NCBI RefSeq assembly: GCF_965638725.1
Contig: NC_134951.1
Coordinates: 106,736,311 to 106,800,310, forward strand
Origin: Aptenodytes patagonicus
Taxonomy: Eukaryota; Chordata; Aves; Sphenisciformes; Spheniscidae
Direction: 5' to 3'
DNA: 64,000 bases
Shown: positions 12,701-27,289 of the stretch, piece by piece
Layout: each line of letters begins with the position of its first letter
How positions within the stretch are numbered: the first letter of the stretch is position 1
Notes under the pieces: generated by a model
Told to the model about the DNA's origin: nothing
The model's database searches: none
The model's input: the letters and a program-made list of their open reading frames with translations, nothing else
Made by a program: the position numbers and the translations under genes

Positions 12701-15700
12701 TCAAAGCACCTAGACTCTGCCAGAAGCCTTGGACACAGTTTTTAACTGTGTGGGCCAGAAGGACAGATATAAATTGCAATAACTGCTTTCAGAAATTATA
12801 AAAAGCATTCAGCAGTACTTCTCATAGAACATGAGTCTGATTCTGGTGATCATGATGTGGAAATAATAAGAGGAAATCCTTTCAAGGTTTTGTGCAAGCA
12901 TTGCCATGGATTCTCCCAGCCACCAGCTTTCTCACTGTTATGCATTAACTGATTGCTAATCTCTGTTTGGTGGCCCAGTTGCAGTGGGATCCTCTCTCAC
13001 AAACTGACTTCTCTCAGAAACCCCACTCCTCTCCCCAGAGGCACCTTCTGAAACCTACAGTAGACAATAGCTCACTGGTAATTTCTGTAATGATGTGCCA
13101 GTGGTACTAAGATACTGGCCTTCTTGCTGGAAGCACTTGGATAACCTGTCAGTGTCTGTTATGTTACCATGTCATATCATATTTTATGTGACACTGCCTA
13201 CAGGGCTGCATATATGGAGTTTCATGAGCCCCTTTCCAGTGGTCATGGGGGGTGTTTGGAGCAATAATATTTTTTACAACTTCTGGGGTAATTCAAAACA
13301 CTTTTGGATTTAAAATAATAAAACTGACCTCAAACAGAGACTTTGCTGTTGGCCTGATGTATGGTGCATCACGAAAAGGACCTGCGTGTGCCTGCTGTCC
13401 TTCACGGTAAACTATCACAAGGATCACAAGGATCCAGCAGCCACATGAAAATGGATTCTGGCAGAGTGATCAACTCATTTGTACTCATCTTTCCTGTCAT
13501 TTGCCTTGTGATCTCCTTAGCAATGTCCTCTTGGTGAACCTGACATTACATCCTAAATCTACAGGTCTTTTTTTTTTTGCAGCGGTATTACCATTCTCAC
13601 ATGCTGCAAGCTCAGCGTTAGCGGTGAAAAGTACCCAAGTAAGAGAAAAACACAGATTAACCAATCAATACAAATTAGCACACAACCAAAGTAACTTAAT
13701 TAATAGCAATGAGACTTCATCATAAAGGCAGTAAATTGAAGGAGAATCACTGTAATCAATTCTTCAAAGTAGGATTTACGGTACCCTAGTACAACAGCAA
13801 CTGTATCTTTCTTCCTGTTGGAGATGGACTATGTACAGAGAGGAAAAGAGAGGACAAGAGAGGAAGGAAGGAAGGACAACCGATGTTGTTGGCTTTCTAT
13901 TTTGATATATCTGGGTGATATATCTTGTTCAAGGACAACTGAAATACCAGTAAAGACTAGACAGGAATTACCAAGATTGTGGGAGGCCAGAGTTTGAACT
14001 GCTTTCACACCTAACATAAAAAATCTTAAAACCTTTTATAGATTATTATTTATCCGCATTTATAAGAAAGCTAATCACTGTTATATCCTTAAGAGGTGAG
14101 GATAACCTAGAGTACATTCAGGTTGCAAAATGCCTGTGAGGGTGACAGAGCCAAGGATGGAACCAAGGGGCTATGAATCCCAAATCCTTGCTCTGACAAA
14201 TAGTTAATACTTTCCCTCAAATGTGAAGAAGGATGATTTCTCTGGGTTATGTTACCCTTTGGGGCTACATAACCTATTATTGGCCAAGAAATTAGTTGTT
14301 CAAGCCTCAAGTCAAGTAACAGGTTCCAGGATGGCACACTGTAGTGAAAAGTGGAGATCCCATATTCATTTATCTGTGATAGCCTGCACTTCTGAAGAAA
14401 AATGCTCACTTCAAATATGATTTTATTACAAAAGCAACAGAAAAGACACTTTTCTTAAATGAAGTTATAAAATGATTTTTACCACATCCTTCCGCATCTC
14501 CTTTTTCCTATGGATCAGAATGACAGGAACCAGATGCTAAGCCAGAAAGGACATTGTTCCACCTGCAACATCTGGCTCTTTGGCAAGCCATACGGGAAGC
14601 TTCAAAGTTGCATCTCTGCCTCTCACATGGTAAGGCTGCTGGTCGATTGCTTTATCTTCTTGGATGTAATTTTCCTTTGATTCACCTATAATTCTGAGGA
14701 ACTGATGCATTTGTATCCATTTTGAATAAGGTTCTGTACAAATGCCACATTTGATCTCCAGGCAGATCCTTTTATTTCCTTTTATATGTTCTTTAATTCA
14801 TGCACTAGCTTTACTGCTGCTCAGCTACATCGTGGCTGATACTTGCACACATGCCACAGCCTTTTTTCCCTACATGAAGTTAAATATCCAGGCTCTCAGC
14901 CATGCAAAACCAAGTAGAAATTAAAATACTTTTTTTAGTATTTCTCCTTGCTGCAGTGAGGCGTTTTTAGAGGAGAGGCAGCCTCCTGTTACTTGCTAAC
15001 ATTCCTGAATCATTCCTTTCCTCAATTCCTCAGTCCTTTTCTACCAGTTTTTTTCCAGCTCTCTGTTTCTTGTGAGCATTAAACCAAGTAAGTTAAACAT
15101 TAAAATAACTTTCAGATGAACCAGAAAAAGCAAGACAACTGTAAGTTAAGACTGGACACCACTCTCCTCAGAACAAGCTGGTCTAGTGAGGTAACAACTA
15201 ATTTCAGCTGTTTCCAAGCACTTTGATGTCTAAGTATCAAAAAGCCCTCATCCCTACAAAACAGTGAGATAATGGAGATAGCGGAGAACTACACAAACCA
15301 TGTATAGCACAACAGTGTTTTGGCTGGGCTCTCTAGAGGGTGCTGTGAAACACTCTGTTAATTAATAGGAAAGGAGTAATAATTCATTAGGATTCATTCA
15401 TTTAGGATTTAAATCCTGATTAGAAATGTATCCTTCCCTACAGCTATCGGTATCTTTTTTCTCTGTGCTGGAATCTGTAAAAGGGAAGGCGGTTCCCACC
15501 TTCACTCCTCTATTCCCTTCCTCTACTTGCATCAGCCGTCAGACTGAGATCTGTTTTCCTCATTACCGTATCCCTGCTCTAAGGTAGGTAACATGCAGCC
15601 CATCTTAATGTGGGATAAGGTAAGGCCTAAGAAAATTATTTTTTTCTTAAAGGATCATTTTTTTTCAGGTTCTCTACCTGGGGCCAACCAATACCCAGCA

Positions 15701-18172
15701 GCTGCTTCAAAACAACATAACCTGTCACAGCAGGGAAAGTCATTAGTCCACAGAAAGCAATGAGTACTTTCCAGGATGTGGCCCAGAAGTACTTGGCTCA
15801 TCTATTTGCTTTAAACACATTGGGTCAGGCTCCGTTTCATGGTGCGTGGACACAGACCTACTTCTTAGCAAGTAAATCCCAAGGGAGAGGGAATTGCAGC
15901 TTTGCCTACGTCTAAGTACCAAGCTCAAGGATAAACGCCTTGCAACCTACAAAGTCATAGAAAGTAAAACTAGTGGAGGAGAAATAACTGAGGATTGCAC
16001 CAGTGTAATTGGCAGAAACACGTGACCCACGGTGTTCCAGCTTCACGAAAAACAGCAGGAATAAAGGAAGCCTACGTTTTTCTGAATTGAAGTTTATTTG
16101 AAAATATGGGCAGAAAAGTACCCAAAACTTGTTTTGCCTTTCTGAGTTTTAATGATAATTCCACTCTGTGTCAGAAAAGCCGTATTTTCTCCAACATTTA
16201 GAAATTCGTTGACATGAAAGTTTCTAGGCATGGCTATTACATTCAGTAACACGGGAAGCTGCAAGTGGGCTTAAGTGCCAGTTCTCCTAGGTACTGTACG
16301 AACTCAAGGTAAGGGATGGTCTCTCATGCAAAGGACTAGCAATAAAAATAAAAACACATAAAGTGGCAATGGAAAGAGAAGCATAGAGGTGAAGTGAGTT
16401 AATAAGGTTACATAGCAGAGCTAAGAGTAGAATACGACTCTTCTCATGCCTTCTTAAGTACCCACTAGAAGAGGCCATAGGCATCCTTCAGTGTTTCCAG
16501 GCAGACCCCCAGTATTTGTCACCCTTGATCAGATGCCTTCGCTTGGTCTTTCTGGGGAAAAAAAAAGTCCTTGGACTGTACTTCACAGTGTTGCCACAGT
16601 AGTTTATAATTATAAACAGCTACAAGTGAGTTTGAGCTCATTTATTATTTTACTCATTTTGCACATTTATGTAGTTGGCTGTATAGGAACATAAGTATAT
16701 ATGGGGTTTGACTTGTTTCTCCTGCAATCTGTACAGACCACCTTTTGCAGTCTGACAATATGGCACCCGTGGTTGATAATCTCTGTTATGAGGCAGCCAC
16801 AGACAGTTTGTGGAGAAAGCAGTTTGTGAGTATTGTTTGCTTGACTCAAAAAGAAAATAAGAACCAAATATGATCTGAGAGTGATAGTTTCCATGGAAGT
16901 CTACACATCCTTTCCTCTCTTAACAGCGGGGAAGCCAACCAGAGGTGCAACACCTCAAGCCTTCTCAGACTGACAGTAAAGAAGAACTTCACTCCACTCA
17001 CTTCACACAACAGCGTACAGTGAAAGGGAAGGCATGGGTGTCTCTGGTTGTCAAAACCTCATGGAAGAGCTAAAGTCATGCTGATTGCAAGCCTAGGAGT
17101 GAACAAATAAATGCTATTGATATGTATGTATTAACATGTACTTTTGAGAAGCGGAGGGGAAGCACTCCTAGCTCCAGTGGATACCGGCAATCACAAATTC
17201 ACTGGGTAGATGTTGTCTGGTGTCAGGTAATGCCCAGTCCTCACTGGCCCAGCTGCAGCAACTGCCTGTCTCCCAACCCTCCCACTTTTCTTTCTGTCCG
17301 AGGAAACCAAATGACTGCTTTGCCCGCTCTGGAGGTACCAGTCACTCTTTTCTCTGAAATTGCCCAACTGACCAGCGTAGTTAAGTCCAACTCAGAGAGA
17401 CTGTTCCCAGCCTTTACTTAGCTTGCTGACACTTCTGCTTCAGACCAGAAGGAAGTTTTGTGAACCAAAAACCACACCTGATTTTCTAGCCTGACCTAGA
17501 AGCAGATACTCTTTTTCCAAACCTTGCCTCTCTCCCACTGGGCTCTGCACACTTCTGCTGCCACAGGAACTTTACCTTGCAGAAGAGTATCACCAGGGAA
17601 AACGAGTGGCCATGGAGAAGAATCACCATGTGATCACCAAAGATCCCCTTTGCTGCTATGATCATTACCTGAGAGATTCATTAACTCTGTCAATAATCTC
17701 ACCTACCACACAGTGCTCTCCGGTATCTTGAGGAAAGGTCACGAAGAACAGCCTAGGAGATGGGAACCTAACTGGCACCAGTATGATTAGACAGGATAGA
17801 AGACATGGCCAACAGAAGTGAGAGAGAGATGTGGAAATCAGACATGCAAAAGAAGTGGGTGCAGACTTCCTCCAGAGTAGAAAGTCTGAAATGCCAGTGA
17901 AGCCTTTGCTTCTGAGTCCTTCCCTAATGCTGACAGACTACGTAGAAAAACAGATTTTTGGTCAGACCTACACTGCATTGCCAGCTTTACAGATGCACCT
18001 TTCCTCTTCTGCATTTTTAAGCTGTGCAGCTACCAAGATAATTCTACAATCTGAATAAAAGATCTCATCTTGTGTCCAAAAATACTCAGTGTTTCTCTCC
18101 ATATATACGATTTTATGATTTGTCCTTCCTCATTTACAGTAACACTGTAGCTCCTTAACGGTCAGAAACCTA
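9785..18172. other. Intergenic sequence, no gene recognised
   Basis: AT-rich unique DNA. Small features seen are an 11-bp perfect hairpin at 10877-10906 (listed), a poly-A run near 12222-12236, a purine-rich GGAA/GAGA run at about 13840-13875, and a direct repeat of GATATATC near 13902-13922. Open frames are all about 100 codons or less and without recognisable domains. Confidence 0.6.
10877..10906. repeat. Perfect 11-bp hairpin, probable MITE remnant
   Basis: TCTACATGGCA (10877-10887) pairs perfectly with TGCCATGTAGA (10896-10906) around an 8-base loop, TTGCACTG. The text following the right arm, CATAGCC, resembles the GTAGACATAGCC ends I recall from short hAT-like MITEs in reptile and bird genomes. 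It is too short for a microRNA precursor. Confidence 0.5.
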
Positions 18173-18270
18173 GGGCCTGATTTTCAAGTGTCAAGGACCA
18201 TGAAAAAAATAAATCCCTGTGAAGTGAACAAGATCTGTGTGTGTGTGTGTTCAGCATCTTTGAAAATCAG
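18173..18270. repeat. Palindromic MITE-like relic containing a (TG)n microsatellite
   Basis: CTGATTTTCAA (18177-18187) is the exact reverse complement of TTGAAAATCAG (18260-18270). Between them are GTGAAGTGAAC and TTCAGCATCT, which match the pattern of a widespread archosaur and turtle palindrome (GGGCCTGATTTTCA ends, CATTGACTTCAATG centre). A TG repeat of about 8 units at 18236-18250 has grown inside the right half. Confidence 0.55.
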
Positions 18271-21200
18271 TCTTTCTTATGCTTAGCTATCAAAATGATT
18301 GGCACCAGGCATATCCCTAGACAGTGTGATCTATATAAAAGTATCCCTTCTTCAAAATCTTGTCACTAATTCCAAATCACATTCCTTCAAAACCCTGTCA
18401 AAAATATATTAAATTTCTACATAATCCAGTCCAGCTACTCTACAGAAGAACAGTTTAATTCACTCTGTTCAACCTGGTTAGGCTATTCATATTCTCCATT
18501 CAATTAGGCCAGCTCTATTTTTGATCACATCAGCACCAGAACAAACATCATTTCCCAGGTACGGTCTCAGGACATTCACCTTTTAATGTCTCCACTCAAA
18601 CTCTGCCATTTTGATGCTTTTTCTTCTGTTCCCCAGTCCTCTTCCTACATTTCATATAATTTTCAAAGGATTTCTTTCTATGGTGCCCTGTGAGACTTTC
18701 CTCCACCGTCTCATGGAGTGCCTCAAAAGTGCATGGTGATTCACCTTCTCTTCAGTCCTTATCCTTTATGTGTACATTTGCGAAATCAACAGCATTCTCT
18801 TTATGAAGGCAGTGACACTGTTCTTTCATAAACCACTATTAATATTTCTTTTGTGTCTGTGGTCTTTCCCAGGAAAAATGGGATGACAGAAGGTGTCTCA
18901 ACAGTGGTTAGGGAATTCTCCCTATTTTTGTGGAGTGTGCTTACATCAGGCAGCTTGCATGTGCACACCCACCCACAAGCTTATATATTTTTATAGCACA
19001 TTCAGTCCATCTAGTAGAGGGAAATCAAGAGGGCTACACTGCCCTGTGACACATCTACCAAATACCCAGGAGAAAAACTTGGCATTAACCTTCAATAAAT
19101 GAATGGATTATATTCCAAATAATAAGATGGCTAAATATAGGCACAGTCTATGAATTAAACATTGCCTAACTTTGCATGATGCTAATTTATTTCGGCATAT
19201 CTTGATGATTGTGCTGTGGCTGTGTCCTTCTGAATGTTTTTTAATTGTCCAGTGGTTGTCCTTTATAATCCAGCTGCTGGCTACAGTAAAATATACAGTA
19301 ATCCATGTCAACACTAGATACACAACTGCACACACACATTGTATACCAGACATGGATTACGCTTTGTGTGGTACAGGTAGACAGACAGGCATACATGTAC
19401 ACAAGGCCTCATTAATTTCAACAAAAATAAAGCAAAATTCAGTCTATTGAACTGATTAGAAATATCATCAGTAGAGTAACTGTTTGTGTATAATATGACT
19501 GTAGACTAGTTTTATTTGCATTTCCAAACAACAAAGCATTAGTGTTCCCTGTACAGAGAAACGTTATCTTATTCTTAGGAGTAAATCTCTGTATTTGGCC
19601 TTCTGTGAAAACTAGAGGTCTCCGCCAAGATAAAAGCAACCTTTATTGGGTGCTGTACCACAACAGAAGAAGAATGAGCCACTGCTCCAAAGGCAGTCTA
19701 ACGTACAAAAGAGATGACAATAGGTAGAAAGCAAACACACAGAGAGGGGACTTGCCCAAAGTCCCAGGTGCATGGCGGGTATTCAGCTCTTGCAAGCTTC
19801 TGCTTGAAAACAGGGTGAGACTAACATCAGACAAGAGACGGGACAGCCATTGGTGGGAAGGCAGCTATAGGAATAATTACCGATGAGAGAGGCAGGTTGA
19901 AGAGAGAGTATTCAAAGAGGAGCAATAAAGAGCCGAAATGCCCTGTTGCAGGTTGCAGAAGGCCTCATGCTGAGACAGGAGGATGTGCTGAACCTGCCCC
20001 TGGCTGGGGTGCCATGAAAGGGTGCTCACGCCATGGCAGAGACCTCCCTATGTGTACGCATAGGGCGCGCATTCACCTAAATGACACTTAGCATTATGAG
20101 CACCTTGGTATGTACATGGCACAATCATTTACAGCACGGCCAGTACTATATGGCATATGACTTTGTCCTCACATGCTCATTTCAAATACAAGTGCACTGT
20201 AAGTGCCATGCTCCTTTTAGCCAGAAAGGCTGTTTGATCCATAAACACGCTTTTTACTCTTTTGCTCCTCTTAGAAGCCCACCTGTGCCTCAGAACTAAT
20301 TCTTGAGTGGGACTTTCAAATGCTCCAAGGGTGCTTGTTACCCTCTCCACTCCCAGAGCTTCACCACGTGTGTTCTTCTCCAAGTCAGAAAATGCACCTA
20401 AGAAAAATGTGCCCATACTTTCACACAAGACATCGTGCACATCACTGACATGAAGCTGACTGTTCTGCTAAGACACATAAATTCAGCCTCTACCACCTTC
20501 CCTGTGTTCTAAATGGACGGTTGCCTGGAAGGAAGCTGCAAAATCAAGCAAAGAAAATGTATTTACCATTGGTCACTGTTAGAGGACATATAGCATCCAA
20601 ACCACTACAGCCTGTAAAACCTCCTGGACCAAACCAGGCACAACGTACCCTTGTTTATTGTCCTTCTTCCTAAATTCATTTATGCAAATCCTGCTCAAGT
20701 TTCTCAGGTACCAATATCAATGGCTTGATTCATGTAAATGAGGGCTGGAGAGGGCTTTGGCCTTTTAAAATTTGTCTTTGGCGCTATCATTTTTACCATG
20801 TTTTTCCTGTTATTTTCTTTCCAACTCAAAATATATGGAATATTTTGTCACTTTAAATCTGCAGGTAAGAAGATTAGCCAGCTTTGGAACATGGAAATGT
20901 GCTTCTAAGCAAGTGGCAAGCACCACCTCAAACATGCAGCCCTGAAAGATATGCTCAGTAAACTAGTACGATTTTTTTTCAGTAAAGAGATGAGCTTCCC
21001 ATTGCTCTCTCTTGTGTAAAGCTCATTATGGAAGCCAGTTTCACCAGTTCACCCTCCTGTTTACCAAAACTGTATACTGAGAGCTCAGAGAAATAAAACA
21101 AAATGCAGAAGTATATAAAATAATAACTATTGGAAAATATATATTTAATTCATACAGCAAATTACCAGAGATTACTTGTACAAGTAGCCTGCAATGTCCT

Positions 21201-22299
21201 TAAAAATATTCTTTAACTGAGGAAAAGTTTTCTGACCTTTGGAGGAAATGCTTGCTTCTAGCTATGACTAAAAAGAGATTTCCTTCTTTCTCTGTTGTGT
21301 TAAGAATCTTTTCTTCTTATAAAGAAGGCACCACAGTGGTTTATAACTGTCATAAAAGCCTGCAATCCTTTTGAGGTTAAGCTACTCAGCTATTCAACTT
21401 TTACTACAGAAACTTTGAAATTCAAAAAGAAAAAATAATGTAAGTTTTTGAAGGACATGTGTTGCTGTAGGTGATCCTGTTAATTAAAAGTGATTGCCTG
21501 CTAGGAAATCATACTTTAAAAAGTTTCATGAATTTATTAGAACCCTGAAGGTATCTTTGTATGCACAGGGCTTGACATGCCATTTATGCAATTTTGTTTC
21601 AGATCTGTTTAAAGCTTCACTGACGCTCCCTGAGCAGGGAACAGCACTGCCAGCATTTGTATGTATTTTGGCTAATTGCATTATGTGAAAATACATACTA
21701 ATGAAGCTTTACCAGTGATGTTTGCTGAGGATAGTTTAAGTCTCATTTTCTTCTATATTAGCAGTATCTTTCTTTTGCAGATTTACCTTTTTGAAGAGCA
21801 CAGATTCCTATAGGTTTTTGTGCAGAAACTAAGTCCCATTTTTTTGCAGTGTTATTCCGAAAGTAGCTATGTGAATGTATATGTGAATGTATGTCAATGG
21901 ACATACAGCTTTTAATAGAGATGAAAAGAAGACAAACAGTAAACTATGATTTGAGATTAAAATACACTAGTTAGTTATTAAGAGTGAACAATTTTAAATG
22001 CAAAACTAATGAACATCTATTGTAACAATTTATTTTTCCTGTTACTAGATTTACAGATTGTGTTTTAATTGGCCATTACTTAATTATCCATTTCTGCACA
22101 AATCCATCTGGCAATATTCTTATATAGACTTTTCCTCAGCAATGCTTTGCTACCCCTTGACAATGGTGTTTGAGGAATAAATGATTGAGACAGAACAGTT
22201 GTTTATTGTGTGTGGGTTTTTTAACCTGAACCATGGGAAATATCAAAGCTGAGGTATATGAATCTATCGCACTTGAGATGGGTGGGGATCCAAATCCCT

Positions 22300-22425
22300 A
22301 CGCTCACCAACTGACTGCAGGTATCTCAAGTTTGTCACTACTTCACAAAAGCAATCAGCTAATTGCCTAATAAAATTTGCCATCGGGTATTTGCTGCTCA
22401 CATTTTCTTTTTCAGGTCAAAGACG
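22300..22425. promoter_or_regulatory. Candidate conserved noncoding element
   Basis: Complex AT-rich sequence with AATCAGCTAATTGCC and AATAAAATTTGCC words (homeodomain-type cores), no repeat and no open frame. It is proposed only on composition. Nothing in the window proves regulatory function. Confidence 0.22.
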
Positions 22426-25400
22426 TTAGAAAACTCTTTTTTTCTTTTCTGTCATGTCATTTTTGTACTTTATAGTGTATTGCATAAACTAACCCAATAT
22501 GTAGGCAGCACCCTGCCTTGGTGTAATATCAAATACTGAAACGTTAAAAGGAAAAAAAATCCTCTGTGACTTTTACCAGCCAAGAAAAAAAGAGCTGAGG
22601 AAAAGTAACAGGAGTTTTATGAAAATTCACCGTGCACTTTGATGAATGTGTGGGCAGGTAGTTTTGTACATGCTTTGGAATATGTTGTCTGTTACAGAGA
22701 AATTTATGCATCCCGGGATTGACTTGGAACGATCAGTGTCGGGGAGTTGTTGAGACTTGACTGGGCACTTGGTAACGTTAGCATTCATCTGGAGCCGCTG
22801 CGCTCTCTTTTGCTGAGCTTGTCCACATTGACACCATTTTAAATAATATCCCAGTGTAGCTATAGACAATGTGCATGATTTCAGAAAAAAGCATATTAAT
22901 AGCAAGCAGGGGAAACTGTCATTTGGTATAATTCAATCCTCTTTTTTAGCTCTAGAGTTCTTTTAAATTATTGTTCTTTGTTTCATAAAGACTGCAATTT
23001 AATTTTTTCCAGCTGGGCTTCCCAGGCTATTTATGAAATTTAATGGCAGCACCTTTAGAAACTTAAATATTTAGGGTTTGCATGTGGGTGTGCATGTGCA
23101 TGCACTTCAGAGTCAAAGTTACAGGCTTGAGAGTTCTGTCTATATTTTACCTTTTTAAAGTCAGAATCTGCATTTATCTGATATATCTACCAGCTGCAGC
23201 ATGGACAGTTTGTTACGTAATGCATGAATAAGAGATGGATGCATTTGTGAATTACAAAGCCAAGAGTTAATACTTTAGAGGGGAATATAAAGTACAGTAA
23301 GAAAAGCAAATATGCAATTTTTATCAGCCTCCCACTAATATTGGTACTGTCGATCTAGACTATAATGTTTTTGAGGATTAAATAAATGTGTCAGTTCATC
23401 TGAATGACTGAGTGAATAATGTATTAATGTGCATTTGATGTGCACATTTAAGAATATGTATCTGCCAAGCCCAGTAAAAAAATCTCTTCTACGGAGACGC
23501 TTCTTTTTTCAGAAATGATACCTCTTGAGGCATTAGAAACAAACAGGGCTTTTCCCTCAAGCTCTTATAGTCCCTCTTCACCCTCCAAAGTAATCAGATA
23601 AACATTATTGACATGTCAGCGAATTAATCATTAAATAATCTCTAACTTCCATCACTATAATAGCAAGGTGTTTCAGAAAACTTAAATGAAAGAAGCCTGC
23701 AGGTTAAGAGGAAGACTTTGTTCAGTCATGCAAGACGTACATAATGTGGAAGAAAGCATCTGAAAAGACCTTAAGCCTTTTGAAAAATCTGTAACTTCTG
23801 ACCAACAGAAAAGAAGCATATTTTGCATTTTGTCTTATTTATCTGTCATGCCTCTCTGCTCAGCGCTAGTATCTTGTAACTGCTTCTGCAGCAGGAGTCA
23901 TGACCAGTTCTACTACAAGTTCTCTGCCACCAGTACACACTCAAATACTCACCAGCTGTTTTGCTCTGAAAAGAAAAAAAAAAGACAACCTGGTGTTGTT
24001 ACCAAATGCCAAGACCCTAGTTGAGATGCAGACAATGTCTCCAGGCTCCCATTATGTTGCTTCAGCCCTGAGCTCTGAAGAGTATCGATAAGGGGCACAA
24101 AATAAAACAGGGAAATCAAGAGACGCTGAGTAATAGACCTTTGAATCTTTGTTATTGTTAGATTTACAAACAACACAAACTGGTTTGGGTAGGGAAGGGA
24201 AATCAGTTTGCAGTTCAGCATTGGCCTTGATACAATATCATTTCTCATATGTGGAAAAAAGCATATTTGAACACTGAGAGTCATCCTGGTACAATGAAAG
24301 CGAATAAATCATGGCTGCTGTATTAAAGGGTCAGCCTCTCCATACCCATGTAAAAGGGTTAGCAGTGTTCATGCTAACGTAAAGCTTATCCACCTGAATG
24401 CATAGTGTATTATATGTGCATTGAAAGAGAATAGTTTTGTGTCCTGAGTATTTTCCATCTTGCAAAATCCTCTCTCCTTTGTATCAGGCATTTTTCATCT
24501 CTCTTTATATTTTGCCCGCAGCCAGTAAAATCTTATGCTTTTGAATCCAAATGAAGATTTACATAGAAATTCTGGATTTTGAACAAAAAGAAACTCCAGA
24601 AGCTGAAAGCCTATTTTGTGTGGATATCAGCCTGTGTGCGTTTGCATGCAATTGTTCAGCCTTCTAGAAAGAATGTATAGTTACTTGCTCTTAAAAATGT
24701 CACCAAACCCAAAATGTTTTAAGCAAAGCATACCATGCTTTACTAAAAAACAAAAAGATTTCACCCTAAATGCTCATAATTGAAACCCTTTCCTGGAAGA
24801 GATGCCTGGCACTCGTCCAGCTGCAGGGCTTGCCAATCTTTGTCCCTGGGTACTGTCTGCCTCTGAGGGATGTCTGGGACTGCTGTGCCTTTTCCTAAGT
24901 CCTTGCTACATCACTGCCCTTTACCCATTCCAACAAAACAGTGGTGGCATGGTAGTCCCACCTCCCTGTCCCGCTAGTGCTAGCTGCTGTCGTCCCCAGA
25001 GCAACAGGCTTCAAAATGCAAAATAACTGGAATAATCACAAAGTCAGTTTAGGGCAATTGTTTTAGATGGGTTGTAGGCTCAGATGGACAAAATCACGTT
25101 GCTTGGTTCAGATCAAATTTTCAGTGTCTCTGTACAAAAATGAAAGCTAAAAATAATGTATTCATGGAAAAACTGTGGTTTTGCCATCTTTGCATGTCTC
25201 TGTAAATACATGGGCTTATTGTGCCACTACTGAACCTGGAACTCAGTCTTCCAAACACATCCTTGGCTTCAGGTAGGGTTGTTATCTGCCTGCTTTCCAA
25301 TCACACTGCCCAGTTTGGCCCACACAGACTGATCTGTGCCTGCACAGCAGCCCTTTGTCTGAAGTGACTTGGGTTTTGTATTTCCAAGGTAGCAACCCTA

Positions 25401-26554
25401 GATGGAACAATAAATACTCTTTTCTGGCAACGTTTTTCTCCTTAAGATGGCAGCTTGCATCCCGTTATTTTTAAGGTAGTCCACTGAAGCAGGCTATTGC
25501 TTTGAGGCAAAACCACAAGGAAGCTAGCTCTATATGTGGTTCCTGGGTAAAACACATCACGATTTCCCACCAGACTGGTATTACAGTAGAGATTTAATCC
25601 TTTCCCAAAAGATCCATCTTTCTTGAGCCTCAGTTCCAACCAGTAAAGGATGGGTCATCCAGAATTAAAAAAAATAAAACAGACGTGGCTCTTTGCAGCT
25701 TGCAGTCCTGATAGAACAGCCTCCCCAGCCTCTGGGGGATCAGGTAACAATGGGGTTTGATAATACTGCCTGAGTTTATTTGAGGGATGTTGACAAGCCT
25801 AATTGCTTGGCAGCTCAGAGCAGCTGTAGGGCCCCTGGCTGGTCTGAGGGGGGGGCATTAACTCTTGGCTTGCCTGTGGGGTTCCTCTTCACAGCTGAAA
25901 CACTGCCTGAGAGAGGGTTACTGTGACACCGAGCTGTGAGAAACACTCCTGGAAAGCATTCGAGTCCAAAATATGGGAAGTGACTAAGAAAGATACTGAG
26001 AGGATGTAACAGTACTAGAAGAATGAATAATGGATTTAAATGGATAGCAGGTCTAGAAGCGGGCTTTCTGCACGAGTTCTCCGCACATTTAAAGTAATGT
26101 GCAGCAGTGTCAGTTCTTGCCATAGAAGTTTTTTCCTGATAGCTAGTTGCCTGAAAAGAAAGACCAACCAAGGCAAAAAAGCCACGACAAATCATTTCTC
26201 TAACAGAGACAGTGAGTCAACTTCTCTCAGCAGTCTCTCCACCATTTATCTTTACTTTTCCCTGAACTTTGATTTTTTAAAGCAAATGGGAAGAATATAT
26301 TTAATATTCTACTGAGAAACAGAAGTGAATGGGGAAACATAACCCAACACCAGCATTGCTGACTGTGATATAAAACACTGCAGATGTTAAAATCTGTATC
26401 ATTTCCACTTTGTGTTCTACCCTAGTGGAAATGGGCCGTTTGTGAGTCTAGCAGCAGGTATATAGCTGTAACATGGCAGGGTAAAGTTGCTGTGGGAGTT
26501 TCAACTGTGTATTTGCGGATTATTTTAGTGAAAGTGAAGTCTCCATTTTGCATT

Positions 26555-26660
26555 ACAGAGGCGGTTTTGCAAACAATGTAGTTATCTGATGTGGAAAATA
26601 AAACACACAATTGTACAATTGTTTTAGAACACAATAAAACTGCAATTCTCATTATGCAGT
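26555..26660. promoter_or_regulatory. Candidate enhancer with duplicated SOX-type dyads
   Basis: Two adjacent copies of the palindrome ACAATTGT lie at 26607-26614 and 26615-26622. ACAAT and ATTGT are SOX-type half sites, so this gives four half sites in 16 bp. The flanks hold GTTATCTGATG (a GATA-type core on the other strand) and AATTCTCATTATGCA. There is no repeat family and no reading frame. SOX18 is known to activate PROX1 in lymphatic endothelium, which makes the site plausible, but the link is inference. Confidence 0.28.
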
Positions 26661-27289
26661 GACCGTTTAGTACAGAAATCCCTGAATTATGTCTTAAAAT
26701 TTTGGATTAGTACTTGGCATTTCACCATTTCATGGCTTGTGCTAGCAGAAGTCTGAACAGCCAGAATTTTAGCGTAAACCAAGAAACCTGCAACTCTTCA
26801 CCATCACTGCCAAAAGGTCTTCATGGTGCTAGCCACAATGTCTTGCTTTTCTCAATTCTGTGTCAGCTGGGAAACAATCCTTAAAATTTGGCATGCAAGA
26901 GCAGCTCTAAGTCAGCCCACTTGGCACGACTATCCCAGGCCCAAAGGATTTCTAGGATTACTATCTTTCAGAGAGACCCCAGCTGTGGCATACAGTGTTA
27001 CGACTTCTCCCTGCTGTGTACATGTGCTGTCCACTTTTCTACCTGGCCCAAAACATGTGTGTCATCTCCCAGTGTCAAAAGGAAACATATTCCTTCCCTT
27101 AATTATGAATCTCTTCCTCTCCTTGATTTTATCCTTATTTGAGCATTTAGGATAGTGTTTTGAACCCATTCCTGCAATATCTGTTCGTGAAATCAAGAGT
27201 TTCAAGTCTGTATCATCTGCATGTTCTGTACATAAGAAAGATTTTGTTTTAATTCTTTTTACTGATACTGGGCCTTAATTGCAAGGGTT

